From: Aestuariivirga litoralis
GTDB taxonomy: Bacteria; Pseudomonadota; Alphaproteobacteria; Rhizobiales; Aestuariivirgaceae
Assembly: GCF_015714715.1 (NCBI RefSeq)
Contig: NZ_WAHS01000001.1
Span: 620,001 to 684,000, forward strand
DNA: 64,000 nucleotides
Direction of reading: 5' to 3'
Both the position numbers and the translations under genes were made by a program. Below, piece after piece: positions 26,689-36,072 of this stretch (the first letter of the stretch is position 1; the number at the start of each line of letters is the position of its first letter). The notes beneath the pieces were generated by a model. It saw only the letters and a list, made by a program, of their open reading frames with translations. It was not told the origin of the DNA and ran no database searches.

Positions 26689-27473
26689 GCCAGGCTGATA
26701 TCGATGCGTCCGAAGCTCCGCTGCTCGACCATCTGGTGGAGTTGCGGCAGCGGCTGATCTACAGCGTCGTTGCGTTTTTCGTGGCCTTCTTTGTGGCCTT
26801 TTATTTCTCCAGTGAAATCCTGCATCTGCTGATCCTGCCATTCAAGAAGGGCACGGGGCAGGATGTGGCGCTGATCTCGATCAAGCTTCTGGGTGTGTTC
26901 CTGGTGAAACTGAAGATCGCGATTTTCGGTGGGCTGTTTGTGGCTTTCCCGTGGATTGCCACGCAGGTTTACAGATTCGTGGCGCCCGGCCTCTACAAGC
27001 ATGAGCGCCAGGCGCTTTTCCCTTATCTGTTTGCAACCCCGATCTTCTTCGTGATGGGCGCAGCCCTCGTCTATTTCATGCTGCTGCCTGTTGCCATCCG
27101 CTTCTTCTTTGCGCTGGCCGCGTCAACGGGTGACAGCACCAGTGCGGGCATCCAGCTGATGCCGGATATTGAATCCTATCTCGATTTCGTGATGACGCTG
27201 ATCCTGGCATTTGGTGTCACCTTCCAGCTGCCCGTCATTCTCACGCTGCTGGGCCAGCTCGGCATTGTGAAGCAAGACCAGCTGAAAAAAGGCAGGCGCT
27301 TTGCACTGGTGGGCGTTGCCATTCTGGCTGGTGTGATCACGCCGCCCGATCCGATTTCGATGATCTCGATGATCGTGCCGCTGTTTGCGCTTTATGAAGT
27401 GGCGGTGATCACGGTGGGCTTCATGGAACGCCGCCGCGCCTCGAAATCCACGGACATCACCACCACCGAATAA
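26685..27473 (+). CDS. tatC: Sec-independent protein translocase subunit TatC
   Basis: A 262-residue inner-membrane protein with six helices and the family start LLDHLVELRQRLIYSV, which includes the conserved signal-recognition Glu. The FLVKLKIAIFGGLFVAFPWIATQVYRFVAPGLYKHER block is diagnostic. It binds the twin-arginine motif directly. Likely clients in this window are NirK, OpgG and the L,D-transpeptidase. Confidence 0.96.
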   Translation: MSQADIDASEAPLLDHLVELRQRLIYSVVAFFVAFFVAFYFSSEILHLLILPFKKGTGQDVALISIKLLGVFLVKLKIAIFGGLFVAFPWIATQVYRFVAPGLYKHERQALFPYLFATPIFFVMGAALVYFMLLPVAIRFFFALAASTGDSTSAGIQLMPDIESYLDFVMTLILAFGVTFQLPVILTLLGQLGIVKQDQLKKGRRFALVGVAILAGVITPPDPISMISMIVPLFALYEVAVITVGFMERRRASKSTDITTTE

Positions 27474-27551
27474 TCTGGCCTCATTTGTACCACTTGTCTT
27501 CGCGGCCTTCTGGCTGTTCACAAGTGCAGGCGCGCGCGCTAGAAACAATCC

Positions 27552-28289
27552 ATGGCCTGCAAACTCTCCGTCAACGTGAACGCAATTGCCTATCTGCGTA
27601 ACCGGCGCGATGTGCCGTGGCCGGATCTTGTCGATCTGGGGCGCATTGCATTGAAGGCGGGTGCAGTGGGCCTCACTGTGCATCCCAGGCCCGATGAGCG
27701 GCATGTGCGACGGACTGATGTGCCAGCGCTGCGTGATTTGCTGCGCAAGGAATTTCCGGGCCGCGAATACAATATCGAAGGCTATCCCAATGAGCGTTTC
27801 CTCAAACTGGTGGAAGCGAACCAGCCTGACCAGGTGACGCTGGTGCCGGATATTCCGGGGCAGAGCACTTCGGATCACGGCTGGAACATTGGCGAGAATG
27901 AGAAACTCCTTCGCCGCGTTGTGAACCGCCTCAAGAGGGGCGGTATGCGGGTGGCGATCTTCATTGATCCTGATCCTGCGCAACCCGCCATGGCCAAAGC
28001 GGTGGGTGCCGATCGCATCGAGATTTATACCGGTCCTTATGGCGGTGCTGTTTGGCCCAAGGTCAAACGCGAGTTTGACAAGGTGGTTGCAACCGGGCGG
28101 GCCGCTGCGAAGGCTGGCATTGAAGTGAATGCCGGGCATGATTTGACGCGGGAGAACCTGCCGCCTCTGGTCGCTGCGTTGCCCAATCTCAAGGAAGTGT
28201 CCATCGGCCACGCCATCATTGCGGATGCGCTGCAGTTCGGTCTTGGCGAAACCGTCAAACAATTCCGGAGGGCCATCAATGACCTCTAG
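27552..28289 (+). CDS. pdxJ: Pyridoxine 5'-phosphate synthase
   Basis: Condenses 1-deoxyxylulose 5-phosphate with aminoacetone phosphate derivative to make pyridoxine 5'-phosphate (DXP-dependent vitamin B6 route). A 245-residue TIM barrel: LSVNVNAIAYLRNRR at the N-terminus, GLTVHPRPDERHVR with catalytic His, and VNAGHDLTRENLP near the end. It overlaps the following LysE gene by 11 bases. Confidence 0.96.
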   Translation: MACKLSVNVNAIAYLRNRRDVPWPDLVDLGRIALKAGAVGLTVHPRPDERHVRRTDVPALRDLLRKEFPGREYNIEGYPNERFLKLVEANQPDQVTLVPDIPGQSTSDHGWNIGENEKLLRRVVNRLKRGGMRVAIFIDPDPAQPAMAKAVGADRIEIYTGPYGGAVWPKVKREFDKVVATGRAAAKAGIEVNAGHDLTRENLPPLVAALPNLKEVSIGHAIIADALQFGLGETVKQFRRAINDL

Positions 28290-28902
28290 CTTATGGACGC
28301 TGATCAGCATTGGTCTGGTGCAGATGCTGGCCGTCATCAGCCCTGGCCCATCCTTCTTGATTACGGCGCGCACCGCTGTGTCCAAAAGCCGTCTGGATGG
28401 TGTGAAGATTGCGCTGGGTTTGGGCGCGGGCACGGTGATCTGGTCCTCCGCTGCATTGCTGGGACTCAATGTGCTGTTCCATGCCTTTCCGCCACTGCTG
28501 GTGGCGATGAAGATTTTCGGTGCGCTGTTCCTGCTGTGGATCGCCTACAAGATTTTCATCCACGCGGCCGAACCGCTGGACATGGGTGAGGGCCAAGACA
28601 CGGGTGGCAGCCCGTTCCTCAAGGGGTTTCTGGTGCAGATCAGCAATCCCAAGGTGGTGGTGTTTTTCGGCTCGATCTTTGTGGCCATGCTGCCGGCGCA
28701 AGTTCCGGCCTGGATGGCGGTGGCGCTGATCGCCATGGTCTCGCTCAATGAAGTCTGGTGGTATTCGCTGGTGGCCCTGTTTTTCGGGGCAGGGCCGGTG
28801 CGCAGTTTCTACCTCAAGGCCAAAGCCTGGATTGACCGGTTCACCGGCGCGTTCCTCGGTGTGCTCGGCATTAAATTGCTGTGGGGCGCCATCAGGGGCT
28901 GA
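28279..28902 (+). CDS. LysE family translocator
   Basis: A 207-residue inner-membrane protein with about six helices and the RhtB/LysE signature AVISPGPSFLITARTAV. The family exports amino acids or related compounds; the substrate is unknown. ATG 28279 has GGAGG 8 bases upstream inside the pdxJ end. Its TGA shares a base with the next ATG (TGATG). Confidence 0.9.
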   Translation: MTSSLWTLISIGLVQMLAVISPGPSFLITARTAVSKSRLDGVKIALGLGAGTVIWSSAALLGLNVLFHAFPPLLVAMKIFGALFLLWIAYKIFIHAAEPLDMGEGQDTGGSPFLKGFLVQISNPKVVVFFGSIFVAMLPAQVPAWMAVALIAMVSLNEVWWYSLVALFFGAGPVRSFYLKAKAWIDRFTGAFLGVLGIKLLWGAIRG

Positions 28903-30086
28903 TGCCAGGCTCCCCCAGACTCTCTATCGCCATTTGCGGCGCAGGGCCGGCGGGGCTGGCTTGTGCATTGGCGTTGGGCCGTGCCGGGCATACGATCACA
29001 ATCTTCGAACAATTCGATGAGGCCAAACCCGTAGGTTCCGGCCTGATCCTGCAGCCCACGGGCTTGGCGGTACTGGATTGGCTGGGTCTTGGCGTTCGGA
29101 TGCGGGCTTTGGGTGCCCGCATTGACCGGCTGCATGGAACGGCAGCCGGCCGTACGGTGCTGGATGTGCGCTATGCCGCTCTGGGCGACGCGCGCGGGCT
29201 TGCCGTGCACCGCGCGGGGCTGTTCAACGTGCTGCATGATGCGGTGCTGGCCGCAGGCATCATACCTGTCACCAACCGGAAGATTGTTGGGCTGGAAAAG
29301 GGTCAACTGCATTTTGAAAGCGGCGACAGGCAAGGCCCGTTTGATCTGGTGATTGATGCGATGGGATCGCGCTCGCTGCTGCTGCCCCTGGCTTCGGCGC
29401 CGCAATCGCGGCGAGCACTGGCTTACGGTGCGATCTGGGCCAGCCTGCCTTGGCAAGCTGACGGCTTCGATCCGCATGCCTTGGAGCAGCGCTACCGGAA
29501 CGCTTCGCAAATGTGCGGCGTGCTGCCTATTGGACGCATGCGTGAAGGCGAGGAGGCGCAAGCTGCATTTTTCTGGAGCCTCAAGCATCAGGACTACGAG
29601 GCCTGGCGTGAGCGCGGATTAGAGCGGTGGAAGGAAGATGTACTTCAGCTCTGGCCCGAAACCGTGCCCTTGCTGGCCAGCATCAAAAGCGAAAACCAGA
29701 TGACACTGGCGCGATATGAGCACCGAACGCTGCCGCTGCCCTTTGGGACAGGATTGGTTTTTGTCGGCGACAGTGCGCATTCCACCAGCCCGCAATTGGG
29801 GCAGGGTGCGAATATGGCATTGCTGGATTGCCATGCTCTGACGCAGGCGCTTGCCACGCACCAAACCATCCCTGAAGCAGTCGCAGCCTATGCGGCGGCG
29901 CGGCGCTGGCATGTGCGGCTTTTCCAGGCGATGTCCTTCATGTTCACGCCGTTCTATCAATCGGACTCGCTGCTGCTGCCTTTCGTGCGGGACAGAGTGG
30001 TGGCGCATCTCAGCCGCCTGCCGCCGGCCCAGCGTTTCCTGGCCACTTTGGTGTCGGGGCGGCTGGGGCTTAAACCGCTTGTGTGA
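28902..30086 (+). CDS. FAD-dependent monooxygenase (UbiH/salicylate hydroxylase-like)
   Basis: A 394-residue group A flavoprotein hydroxylase. The N-terminal FAD motif is ICGAGPAGLACALALGRAG, and the second FAD-ribose motif FVGDSAHSTSPQLGQGANMALLD is at about residue 287. A GS-L-LQPTGLAVLDWLGLG segment is shared with aromatic-ring hydroxylases. The substrate is unknown. It shares a base with the LysE gene stop and is followed closely by the AroE-like gene, forming a four-gene run starting at pdxJ. Confidence 0.85.
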   Translation: MPGSPRLSIAICGAGPAGLACALALGRAGHTITIFEQFDEAKPVGSGLILQPTGLAVLDWLGLGVRMRALGARIDRLHGTAAGRTVLDVRYAALGDARGLAVHRAGLFNVLHDAVLAAGIIPVTNRKIVGLEKGQLHFESGDRQGPFDLVIDAMGSRSLLLPLASAPQSRRALAYGAIWASLPWQADGFDPHALEQRYRNASQMCGVLPIGRMREGEEAQAAFFWSLKHQDYEAWRERGLERWKEDVLQLWPETVPLLASIKSENQMTLARYEHRTLPLPFGTGLVFVGDSAHSTSPQLGQGANMALLDCHALTQALATHQTIPEAVAAYAAARRWHVRLFQAMSFMFTPFYQSDSLLLPFVRDRVVAHLSRLPPAQRFLATLVSGRLGLKPLV

Positions 30087-30133
30087 AGGCGCGCGCCACC
30101 GTAGAAATTTCTGACATTTTTGCAGGACGCGCC

Positions 30134-30997
30134 ATGGCCCAGAATTTTCTCAGTCAGATCACCGGTTCCTTCGCTTTTCCAGCCGCTGAGAACCCGACGG
30201 TGGCGATGGTCGAAGCGGCCTACCGCCATCACAAGCTGGATTTCCGCTACCTCAATTGCGAAGTGCCGCCGGAGAAGCTGGGTGACGCCGTGAAGGGCGC
30301 ACGCGCGATGAATTGGGTGGGCTTCAATTGCTCGATCCCGCATAAGGTGGCGGTGATTGATCATCTGGATGGGCTGGGCACATCCGCTGAGATCATTGGT
30401 GCGGTCAACACCATTGTGAGGCGGGGCGATAAGCTCATGGGCGAGAACACTGATGGGCGTGGCTTTGTCAAAGCGATGCGCGAGGCGATTGATCCATCCG
30501 GCAAGCGCGTGGTGCTGTTTGGGGCCGGTGGCGCAGCGCGCGCCGTGGCGGTGGAAATGGCGTTGGCGGGTGCCGCACAAATTCTGGTAGTCAACCGCAG
30601 CAAGGAACGCGCGGCACCTCTGGTCAGCACGCTGAACAGCAAGACTGGCACAGCCGCCGAATATCACTCCTGGGATTCAACGTTCAATGTGCCGCCCGGC
30701 ACTGATATCCTGATCAACGCGACTTCGATTGGCCTGTTCCCCGATGTGGATGGGCGGCTGGATGTGGACATGCGGAGCATCCAGCCCGATATGGTTGTGG
30801 CTGACGGCATCCATAACCCGCCGGAGACGCTGTTCATCCGCGGTGCGCGGGCGCAGGGCTGCCGCACGCTGGATGGATTGGGCATGCTGGTCAACCAAGG
30901 GGTGCTGGGTGTGCAGTACTGGACCGGCGTGGAAGTGGATGCCCGGGTCATGCGGGGTGCGCTGGAGGAGATTTTCGGGCTCACGCCCAAGGCATAA
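30134..30997 (+). CDS. Shikimate dehydrogenase family protein
   Basis: A 287-residue AroE-like protein. The NADP-binding motif is VLFGAGGAARAVAVEM (near residue 140), and the catalytic Lys and Asp are found in IPHK and ENTDG. The substrate-clamping SxS motif of true AroE (HSLSP) is replaced by AENPT, so the substrate may not be shikimate. I prefer ATG 30134 (AGGA 8 bases upstream). A GTG at 30083, overlapping the previous stop by 4 bases, would add 17 residues and is a fair alternative. Confidence 0.8.
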   Translation: MAQNFLSQITGSFAFPAAENPTVAMVEAAYRHHKLDFRYLNCEVPPEKLGDAVKGARAMNWVGFNCSIPHKVAVIDHLDGLGTSAEIIGAVNTIVRRGDKLMGENTDGRGFVKAMREAIDPSGKRVVLFGAGGAARAVAVEMALAGAAQILVVNRSKERAAPLVSTLNSKTGTAAEYHSWDSTFNVPPGTDILINATSIGLFPDVDGRLDVDMRSIQPDMVVADGIHNPPETLFIRGARAQGCRTLDGLGMLVNQGVLGVQYWTGVEVDARVMRGALEEIFGLTPKA

Positions 30998-31043
30998 GCC
31001 CTCTGCTTTCAAGCCGCTTGCCTTAATTTCCACCAGCCGCTAA

Positions 31044-32096
<1,053 letters not shown>

Positions 32097-32117
32097 TTCC
32101 GGCTCACGAGCCAAATG

Positions 32118-32144
32118 AAAGGGCCGCTTTATGCGGCCCTTTTT
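32118..32144 (+). terminator. Rho-independent terminator after ilvC
   Basis: AAAGGGCCGC (32118-32127) pairs with GCGGCCCTTT across a TTTAT loop and continues into a T run. The A-rich 5' side lets it also work for the convergent membrane-protein gene. Confidence 0.9.
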
Positions 32145-32146
32145 GT

Positions 32147-32548
32147 TTATGAGAAAGTCTGGACCGCGCAGGCCACGGTGCCGAGCAGTGCGAGCTTCAT
32201 CACCAATCCCAAAATCTGCGGGCTGATGCGGCCGGGGGCCACGGCCATCAGAACCATGATGGCGAAGATCAGTGCGACCAGAGCCATCTTGAGGCTGAAC
32301 CACATGCCGAGTGCTGAAGGATCGCCGCCAAAGCGCAACCACAGCATGGCGATGCCGCTGAGCACCAGCACGGCGAACGCACCGCGCGAGAAAATCTGGA
32401 TCTGTCCGGCAATCGCACCCAGCGCCGGCCGGGCCGCGGGTTGCCCAGCCATCTGGCGGCCGATCAGCGGCATGGCTACGGTGGCGGTGGTGCCGACAGC
32501 CAAAGCCACGAGATGCAGAAAGAGCATAATTTTAAAGGTTAAGTCCAT
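32147..32548 (-). CDS. Small 4-TM membrane protein, probable SoxR target
   Basis: A 133-residue protein with four hydrophobic helices (about residues 5-25, 50-68, 80-102, 110-130). It has a His in helix 1 (FLHLVALAVG) and a Gly/Met/Trp-rich turn (IAMLWLRFGG). It recalls the four-helix HemJ/CopD-like membrane proteins but I cannot assign it firmly. The 20-base SoxR palindrome lies just upstream, between a TTGACC -35 and a TAGACC -10 set 19 bases apart, so it is likely induced by oxidised SoxR. Confidence 0.75.
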   Translation of the reverse strand: MDLTFKIMLFLHLVALAVGTTATVAMPLIGRQMAGQPAARPALGAIAGQIQIFSRGAFAVLVLSGIAMLWLRFGGDPSALGMWFSLKMALVALIFAIMVLMAVAPGRISPQILGLVMKLALLGTVACAVQTFS

Positions 32549-32580
32549 TTTGTATCTCCCATTGAGGTTTCAGTGGGGCG

Positions 32581-32611
32581 GGTCTAGAACCTCAAGTTAA
32601 CTTGAGGTCAA
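32581..32611 (-). promoter_or_regulatory. SoxR operator within a 19-bp-spacer promoter
   Basis: CCTCAAGTTAACTTGAGG (32590-32607) is identical to the core of the enterobacterial soxS operator and extends to a perfect 20-base palindrome (32589-32608). On the minus strand it is flanked by TTGACC (32611-32606) and TAGACC (32586-32581), with 19 bases between, the over-long spacing that MerR-family activators untwist. It therefore points to the 4-TM gene and also covers the soxR promoter. Confidence 0.92.
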
Positions 32612-32620
32612 GAGGTTATT

Positions 32621-33064
32621 TTGGCGATCTTCAAATTTCTGACAATCGGTGAAGTTTCGGCCCGCAGCGGCGTCAGCGTTTCGGCTCTGCGCTTTTACGA
32701 AACCAAGGATTTGATCGGTGGTATCCGCACCTCCGGTAACCAGCGGCGCTATGGGCAGGGCATATTGCGGCGCATCGCGCTCATCCATTTCGCGCAGGGG
32801 CTTGGCATTTCGCTGGCGGAGATCGGCGAGGCCTTGTCCACTTTGCCGCGTGATCGCAACCCCACGCCGGAAGAATGGCATCTGGTGGCCAGCAGCTGGA
32901 ACGTCAAACTTGCGGCGCGCATTGCCGATTTGACGCGGATGAAAGACCGGCTGGAGGATTGCATCGGCTGCGGCTGTCTCTCGATGGAAAAATGCCCGCT
33001 GCGAAACCGCGAAGACCGGCTGGCGCAAAAGGGCAGCGGGCCACGGCTGTTGCTCAAATCATAA
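32621..33064 (+). CDS. soxR: Redox-sensitive transcriptional activator SoxR
   Basis: A 147-residue MerR-family regulator. The N-terminal winged HTH (LTIGEVSARSGVSVSALRFYE) is followed by a dimerisation helix and the [2Fe-2S] ligands Cys114, Cys117, Cys119 and Cys125 (CIGCGC-n5-C). One-electron oxidation of the cluster by superoxide or redox-cycling compounds activates it. It starts at TTG 32621 with AGAGG 5 bases upstream; no ATG or GTG fits. No soxS is nearby, as usual outside enterobacteria. Confidence 0.95.
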   Translation: MAIFKFLTIGEVSARSGVSVSALRFYETKDLIGGIRTSGNQRRYGQGILRRIALIHFAQGLGISLAEIGEALSTLPRDRNPTPEEWHLVASSWNVKLAARIADLTRMKDRLEDCIGCGCLSMEKCPLRNREDRLAQKGSGPRLLLKS

Positions 33065-33092
33065 AACAAAAAGAGCCCCGTTTCCGGGGCTC
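33064..33092 (-). terminator. Rho-independent terminator of the QorB-like gene
   Basis: GAGCCCCG (33073-33080) pairs with CGGGGCTC (33085-33092) around a 4-base loop; on the minus strand it runs into TTTTTGTTTT. It separates the convergent soxR and reductase genes. Confidence 0.88.
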
Positions 33093-33111
33093 CCAAAACA
33101 TTGTGCGTGGA

Positions 33112-33996
33112 TCAGGCGGTGAAGGCGGCTGCGTTGTTCTTCAGCCAGTCTTCGAAACTGCCGGGCTGTTTGCCGGTCAGTGCGGTGAAATCCTTGGCAT
33201 CACCTTCCAGGCCACCTTGGGCGGTATTCACATCAAACGATGCGATCATCTTGGCCATACCTTCGGGAACGCCGTGGCTGGTCATGCCCTGAATCAGGCC
33301 TTCAACCGGAACCTGCACGACAGCGAGCGGCTTGCCGGTGGCCTTTGAGACGAGGGCGGCGATTTCTTCAGTGGTGTAGGCCTTGGTGCCGGACAGCGTG
33401 TAGGTGGTCTTGGCCGGTTTTGCGTTGACCAAGGCATTGGCGGCGGCGAGTGCGAGATCATCGCGCCCGATCTGGCCGATTTTGCCGTTGCCCGCAGAGG
33501 TATATTGCGTGCCGGACTTCAATGCCATCGGCAAGCCCATGAACAGGTTTTCGAAATACCAGTTGTTGCGCAGGATGGTCCAGGCTGGGATCTTCGAGGC
33601 CGCGATGGCCTGTTCGGTGTGCAGATGATCAGGTGCAAACGTCACGGCCGAGGTTTCGGGCTTCGGCATCGACGTATAGATCACATGGCCCACGCCTGCC
33701 TTTTCAGCGGCAGCAACAGCCACCAGATGCTGCTTCTCGCGCTGGCCGGTGCCGAGCGCATTGGTGCTGATGATCAGGAAATGGCTCGCGCCTGCGAGAG
33801 CCTTGGCGAGGCCGGCTTCATCTTCAAAATCCGCGGCGCGAACCTGCACGCCCTTGGCCTTCAAGTCATCCAGCTTGGCGATGTCACGGGTGCCGGCGAT
33901 GATGTCCTTGGGCTGTACCTTGAAGGTGGTGAGAAGGTGGTTGATCACGGCACGGCCCAGCTGGCCGCCGGCGCCTGAAATGAAATAGGTTGACAT
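33112..33996 (-). CDS. NAD(P)H-binding SDR, NmrA/QorB-like quinone reductase
   Basis: A 294-residue atypical short-chain dehydrogenase. The NADP motif SGAGGQLGRAVINHLL is at residues 7-22; VIYTSMPKPETSA and WTILRNNWYFENL resemble QorB (YtfG), which reduces quinones with NADPH. The divergent neighbour is an HxlR regulator, the same pairing as ytfG-ytfH of E. coli, which supports a quinone-stress role. The exact substrate is not shown by sequence. Confidence 0.87.
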   Translation of the reverse strand: MSTYFISGAGGQLGRAVINHLLTTFKVQPKDIIAGTRDIAKLDDLKAKGVQVRAADFEDEAGLAKALAGASHFLIISTNALGTGQREKQHLVAVAAAEKAGVGHVIYTSMPKPETSAVTFAPDHLHTEQAIAASKIPAWTILRNNWYFENLFMGLPMALKSGTQYTSAGNGKIGQIGRDDLALAAANALVNAKPAKTTYTLSGTKAYTTEEIAALVSKATGKPLAVVQVPVEGLIQGMTSHGVPEGMAKMIASFDVNTAQGGLEGDAKDFTALTGKQPGSFEDWLKNNAAAFTA

Positions 33997-34113
33997 GGAT
34001 GGTCTCCGTTCTGTTTATAGTCTCTATTTGAGAGTAACATTCATTTAGACTTCACTCTGGAATGCGCAAGACGGCAGTTTTTCCGCTCCAGGTAACATGG
34101 AAGGAACCACCCT

Positions 34114-34518
34114 ATGGAATTGGCAGAAACCAATCTCATTCCCGCCCGCAGGGCCAACCGGCAGTCGGCTGAAGTGACGGCGTCATGCCCGGTGCGCGAT
34201 GTGCTGGACCGGGTGGGCGACAAGTGGAGTGCGCTCATCGTGCGTGAGCTCGATCACGGCCCGCGCCGCTTCGGCGTGTTGCGCCGTGCGATTGAAGACA
34301 TTTCGCAACGCATGCTGACCGAGACTTTGCGCAATCTGCAGCGCGATGGTTTCATCTCACGCAAGGTCATCCCGGCCACGCCACCGCAAGTGGAATATGC
34401 GCTCACGCCGATGGGGCAATCCTTGCAGGGCGCACTTTCCGCACTGGCGCAATGGTCGGCCCAGAACCATGACGCCATCCGTTCGGCGCGCCTTACCTAC
34501 GATCACGCCACGCCATAA
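34114..34518 (+). CDS. HxlR family transcriptional regulator
   Basis: A 134-residue winged-helix repressor or activator of the HxlR/DUF24 family. An N-terminal redox-candidate Cys25 in SCPV precedes the VLDRVGDKWSALIVREL helix and the wing RFGVLRRAIEDISQRMLTETLR. Family members such as QorR/YtfH sense quinones or aldehydes through this cysteine. It is divergent from the QorB-like gene across 117 bases and presumably controls it and itself. Confidence 0.9.
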   Translation: MELAETNLIPARRANRQSAEVTASCPVRDVLDRVGDKWSALIVRELDHGPRRFGVLRRAIEDISQRMLTETLRNLQRDGFISRKVIPATPPQVEYALTPMGQSLQGALSALAQWSAQNHDAIRSARLTYDHATP

Positions 34519-34520
34519 AA

Positions 34521-34544
34521 AAAGGCCCTCAAACGAGGGCCTTT
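34521..34544 (+). terminator. Rho-independent terminator
   Basis: AAAGGCCCTC (34521-34530) pairs with GAGGGCCTTT (34535-34544) around AAAC. An A run on one side and a T-rich run on the other make it usable by both convergent genes. Confidence 0.85.
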
Positions 34545-34578
34545 CTGTTGAATGGTTGCAGGGCTTACATGCCCTTAT

Positions 34579-35412
34579 TTACATGCCTTTGGCCTTGAGC
34601 TGCTTGTTGCACATCGACCAATATTGCGGCCAGCGGCTCTTGGTATCCAGCGCCAGGATGGTGGCGGGAAGCTTGTTGGAAGCTTTGGCCTGTTGCCACA
34701 TCGCGCCGCACTGCTTGATGCGCTTGATGGCAGCAATCTGGCCGGGGCTCAGCGCCTTGCCATTCTTGTCCACGGTCGGGATCGGAGAATTGTCAACGGC
34801 GGTTGGTTCCGGCGGAGACAGAGAGACGGTCTTCGACGGCTTGGCAGTGGTAGCAGCTGGCGCAGTGGCAGCCGCGGTGACCGTGCAGCCTGCGCTGCGG
34901 AAGTTGTTCCAGGTCATGCCCGCAGGAACCGTATTGGCAGCCTTGGCGGCTTTCCAGGCAGCCGAGCACTGGGCCATCGACATTTTCGGCGCATCAGTTG
35001 CGGTCGAAGCGGCAGCTGCAGCAGGAGCAGGGCACTTGGCGGAAATGTAGTCCTTCCACTTCATACCGGCCGGGCGCGTGCCAGCAGCACCCATGGCTTT
35101 CCAGTTGGCAGAGCAATCGGCCATGAAGCTGCCCGAAGGTGTCGGCGTGGCGACGGCTGCGGTGGCCGGCTTGGCTTTGGTCTTGGCGACAACCGGTGTT
35201 GTTGCCGGGGCTGCGGTGGCCGCTGCATCTGTGCCGCACTGGGCTTTGCGGAAATCATTCCAGGCCGGCGTATTTGGATCAGCCGCCTTGGCAGCTTTGA
35301 ACTTCACGCTGCATTCGGCCATCGACAGGGCAGAAGCCTGACCCGGAAGGAAGGCGCTGGCCGAGATTGCCATGAAAGCTGCGATCCCCAGAACGCGCAG
35401 ATTGTTGGACAT
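34579..35412 (-). CDS. Exported protein with four Cys-pair repeats
   Basis: A 277-residue protein with a signal peptide (to about residue 28, QASA). Four copies of a ~30-residue module follow, of the form (M)xxCSxxWKAxKAxxxxPAGMxWxxFxxxxC, starting near residues 31, 96, 145 and 234. They are joined by long Ala/Thr/Pro/Lys linkers. Each copy has one Cys at either end, suggesting one disulfide per module. No family name is recognised. It is a single gene, transcribed away from the TauE/SafE pair. Confidence 0.75.
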   Translation of the reverse strand: MSNNLRVLGIAAFMAISASAFLPGQASALSMAECSVKFKAAKAADPNTPAWNDFRKAQCGTDAAATAAPATTPVVAKTKAKPATAAVATPTPSGSFMADCSANWKAMGAAGTRPAGMKWKDYISAKCPAPAAAAASTATDAPKMSMAQCSAAWKAAKAANTVPAGMTWNNFRSAGCTVTAAATAPAATTAKPSKTVSLSPPEPTAVDNSPIPTVDKNGKALSPGQIAAIKRIKQCGAMWQQAKASNKLPATILALDTKSRWPQYWSMCNKQLKAKGM

Positions 35413-35565
35413 TTTCAGTTCCCTCTATGTAACAAGCCCTGCATGATGCGGACTATGGTTATGTGGTTGCGAAGGATTCGCGCCCCATTGCGGCCATTCT
35501 AATCTTTGGAAAAGATGTTTAAAAGGCGGCGACGGAATTAACACTTGTACATATTGGAACCACGT

Positions 35566-36072
35566 ATGTCACTCACCGACGATATTGTGAAGATCGAGGA
35601 ACAGGAAAAAGCCCTGCGCTTTGCTTCATTCAACGAGGCCGATGCTTGGGCGCTGGGGCAGCAAATGCGCGAGGCTGCAGCCAAGCAGAAGCTGCCTCTG
35701 GTGATCGACATTCGTATTGCTGACCGCCAGCTTTTCTTCGCAGCGCTGCCTGGCACAACAGCCGACAATTCCGAATGGGTGCGCCGCAAGGTGAACAGTG
35801 TGCAGCGCTTCCAAAAAAGCTCTTACCGCATCAACCGCGAAGTGGAGAAAGATGGCAGGCCATTTGCGCAAGCGCGCGCGCTCGACATCCTGGACTATGC
35901 GTATCATGGCGGCGGCTTTCCGATTCATGTCGAAGGGGCTGGGGTGATCGGCGCCATCACCGTGTCCGGTGTTCCGCAGCGCAATGACCATGGTTTCGTT
36001 GTTGAACAGCTTTGTCTCTATCTGAAGAAAGACCATGCCTCCCTGGTCCTCGGCCCCGGCGCGGCGGATTGA
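35566..36072 (+). CDS. UPF0303/HbpS-like protein (heme-degrading domain family)
   Basis: A 168-residue soluble protein of the family represented by yeast Ybr137w (UPF0303), with a GlcG/HbpS-like fold. Visible blocks are LPLVIDIRIADRQLFFAALPG, EWVRRKVNSVQRF and the C-terminal GGGFPIHVEGAGVIGAITVSG. Some database names call it a heme-degrading domain, but activity is not established for this branch. The ATG at 35566 suits the family start. Its stop shares a base with the next ATG. Confidence 0.82.
   Translation: MSLTDDIVKIEEQEKALRFASFNEADAWALGQQMREAAAKQKLPLVIDIRIADRQLFFAALPGTTADNSEWVRRKVNSVQRFQKSSYRINREVEKDGRPFAQARALDILDYAYHGGGFPIHVEGAGVIGAITVSGVPQRNDHGFVVEQLCLYLKKDHASLVLGPGAAD

Noticed and set aside
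27123-28469. 448-codon minus-strand open frame
   Set aside because: Antisense to tatC, pdxJ and lysE, which have clear family matches; its translation is His/Arg-rich and of no family. A GC-rich shadow frame.
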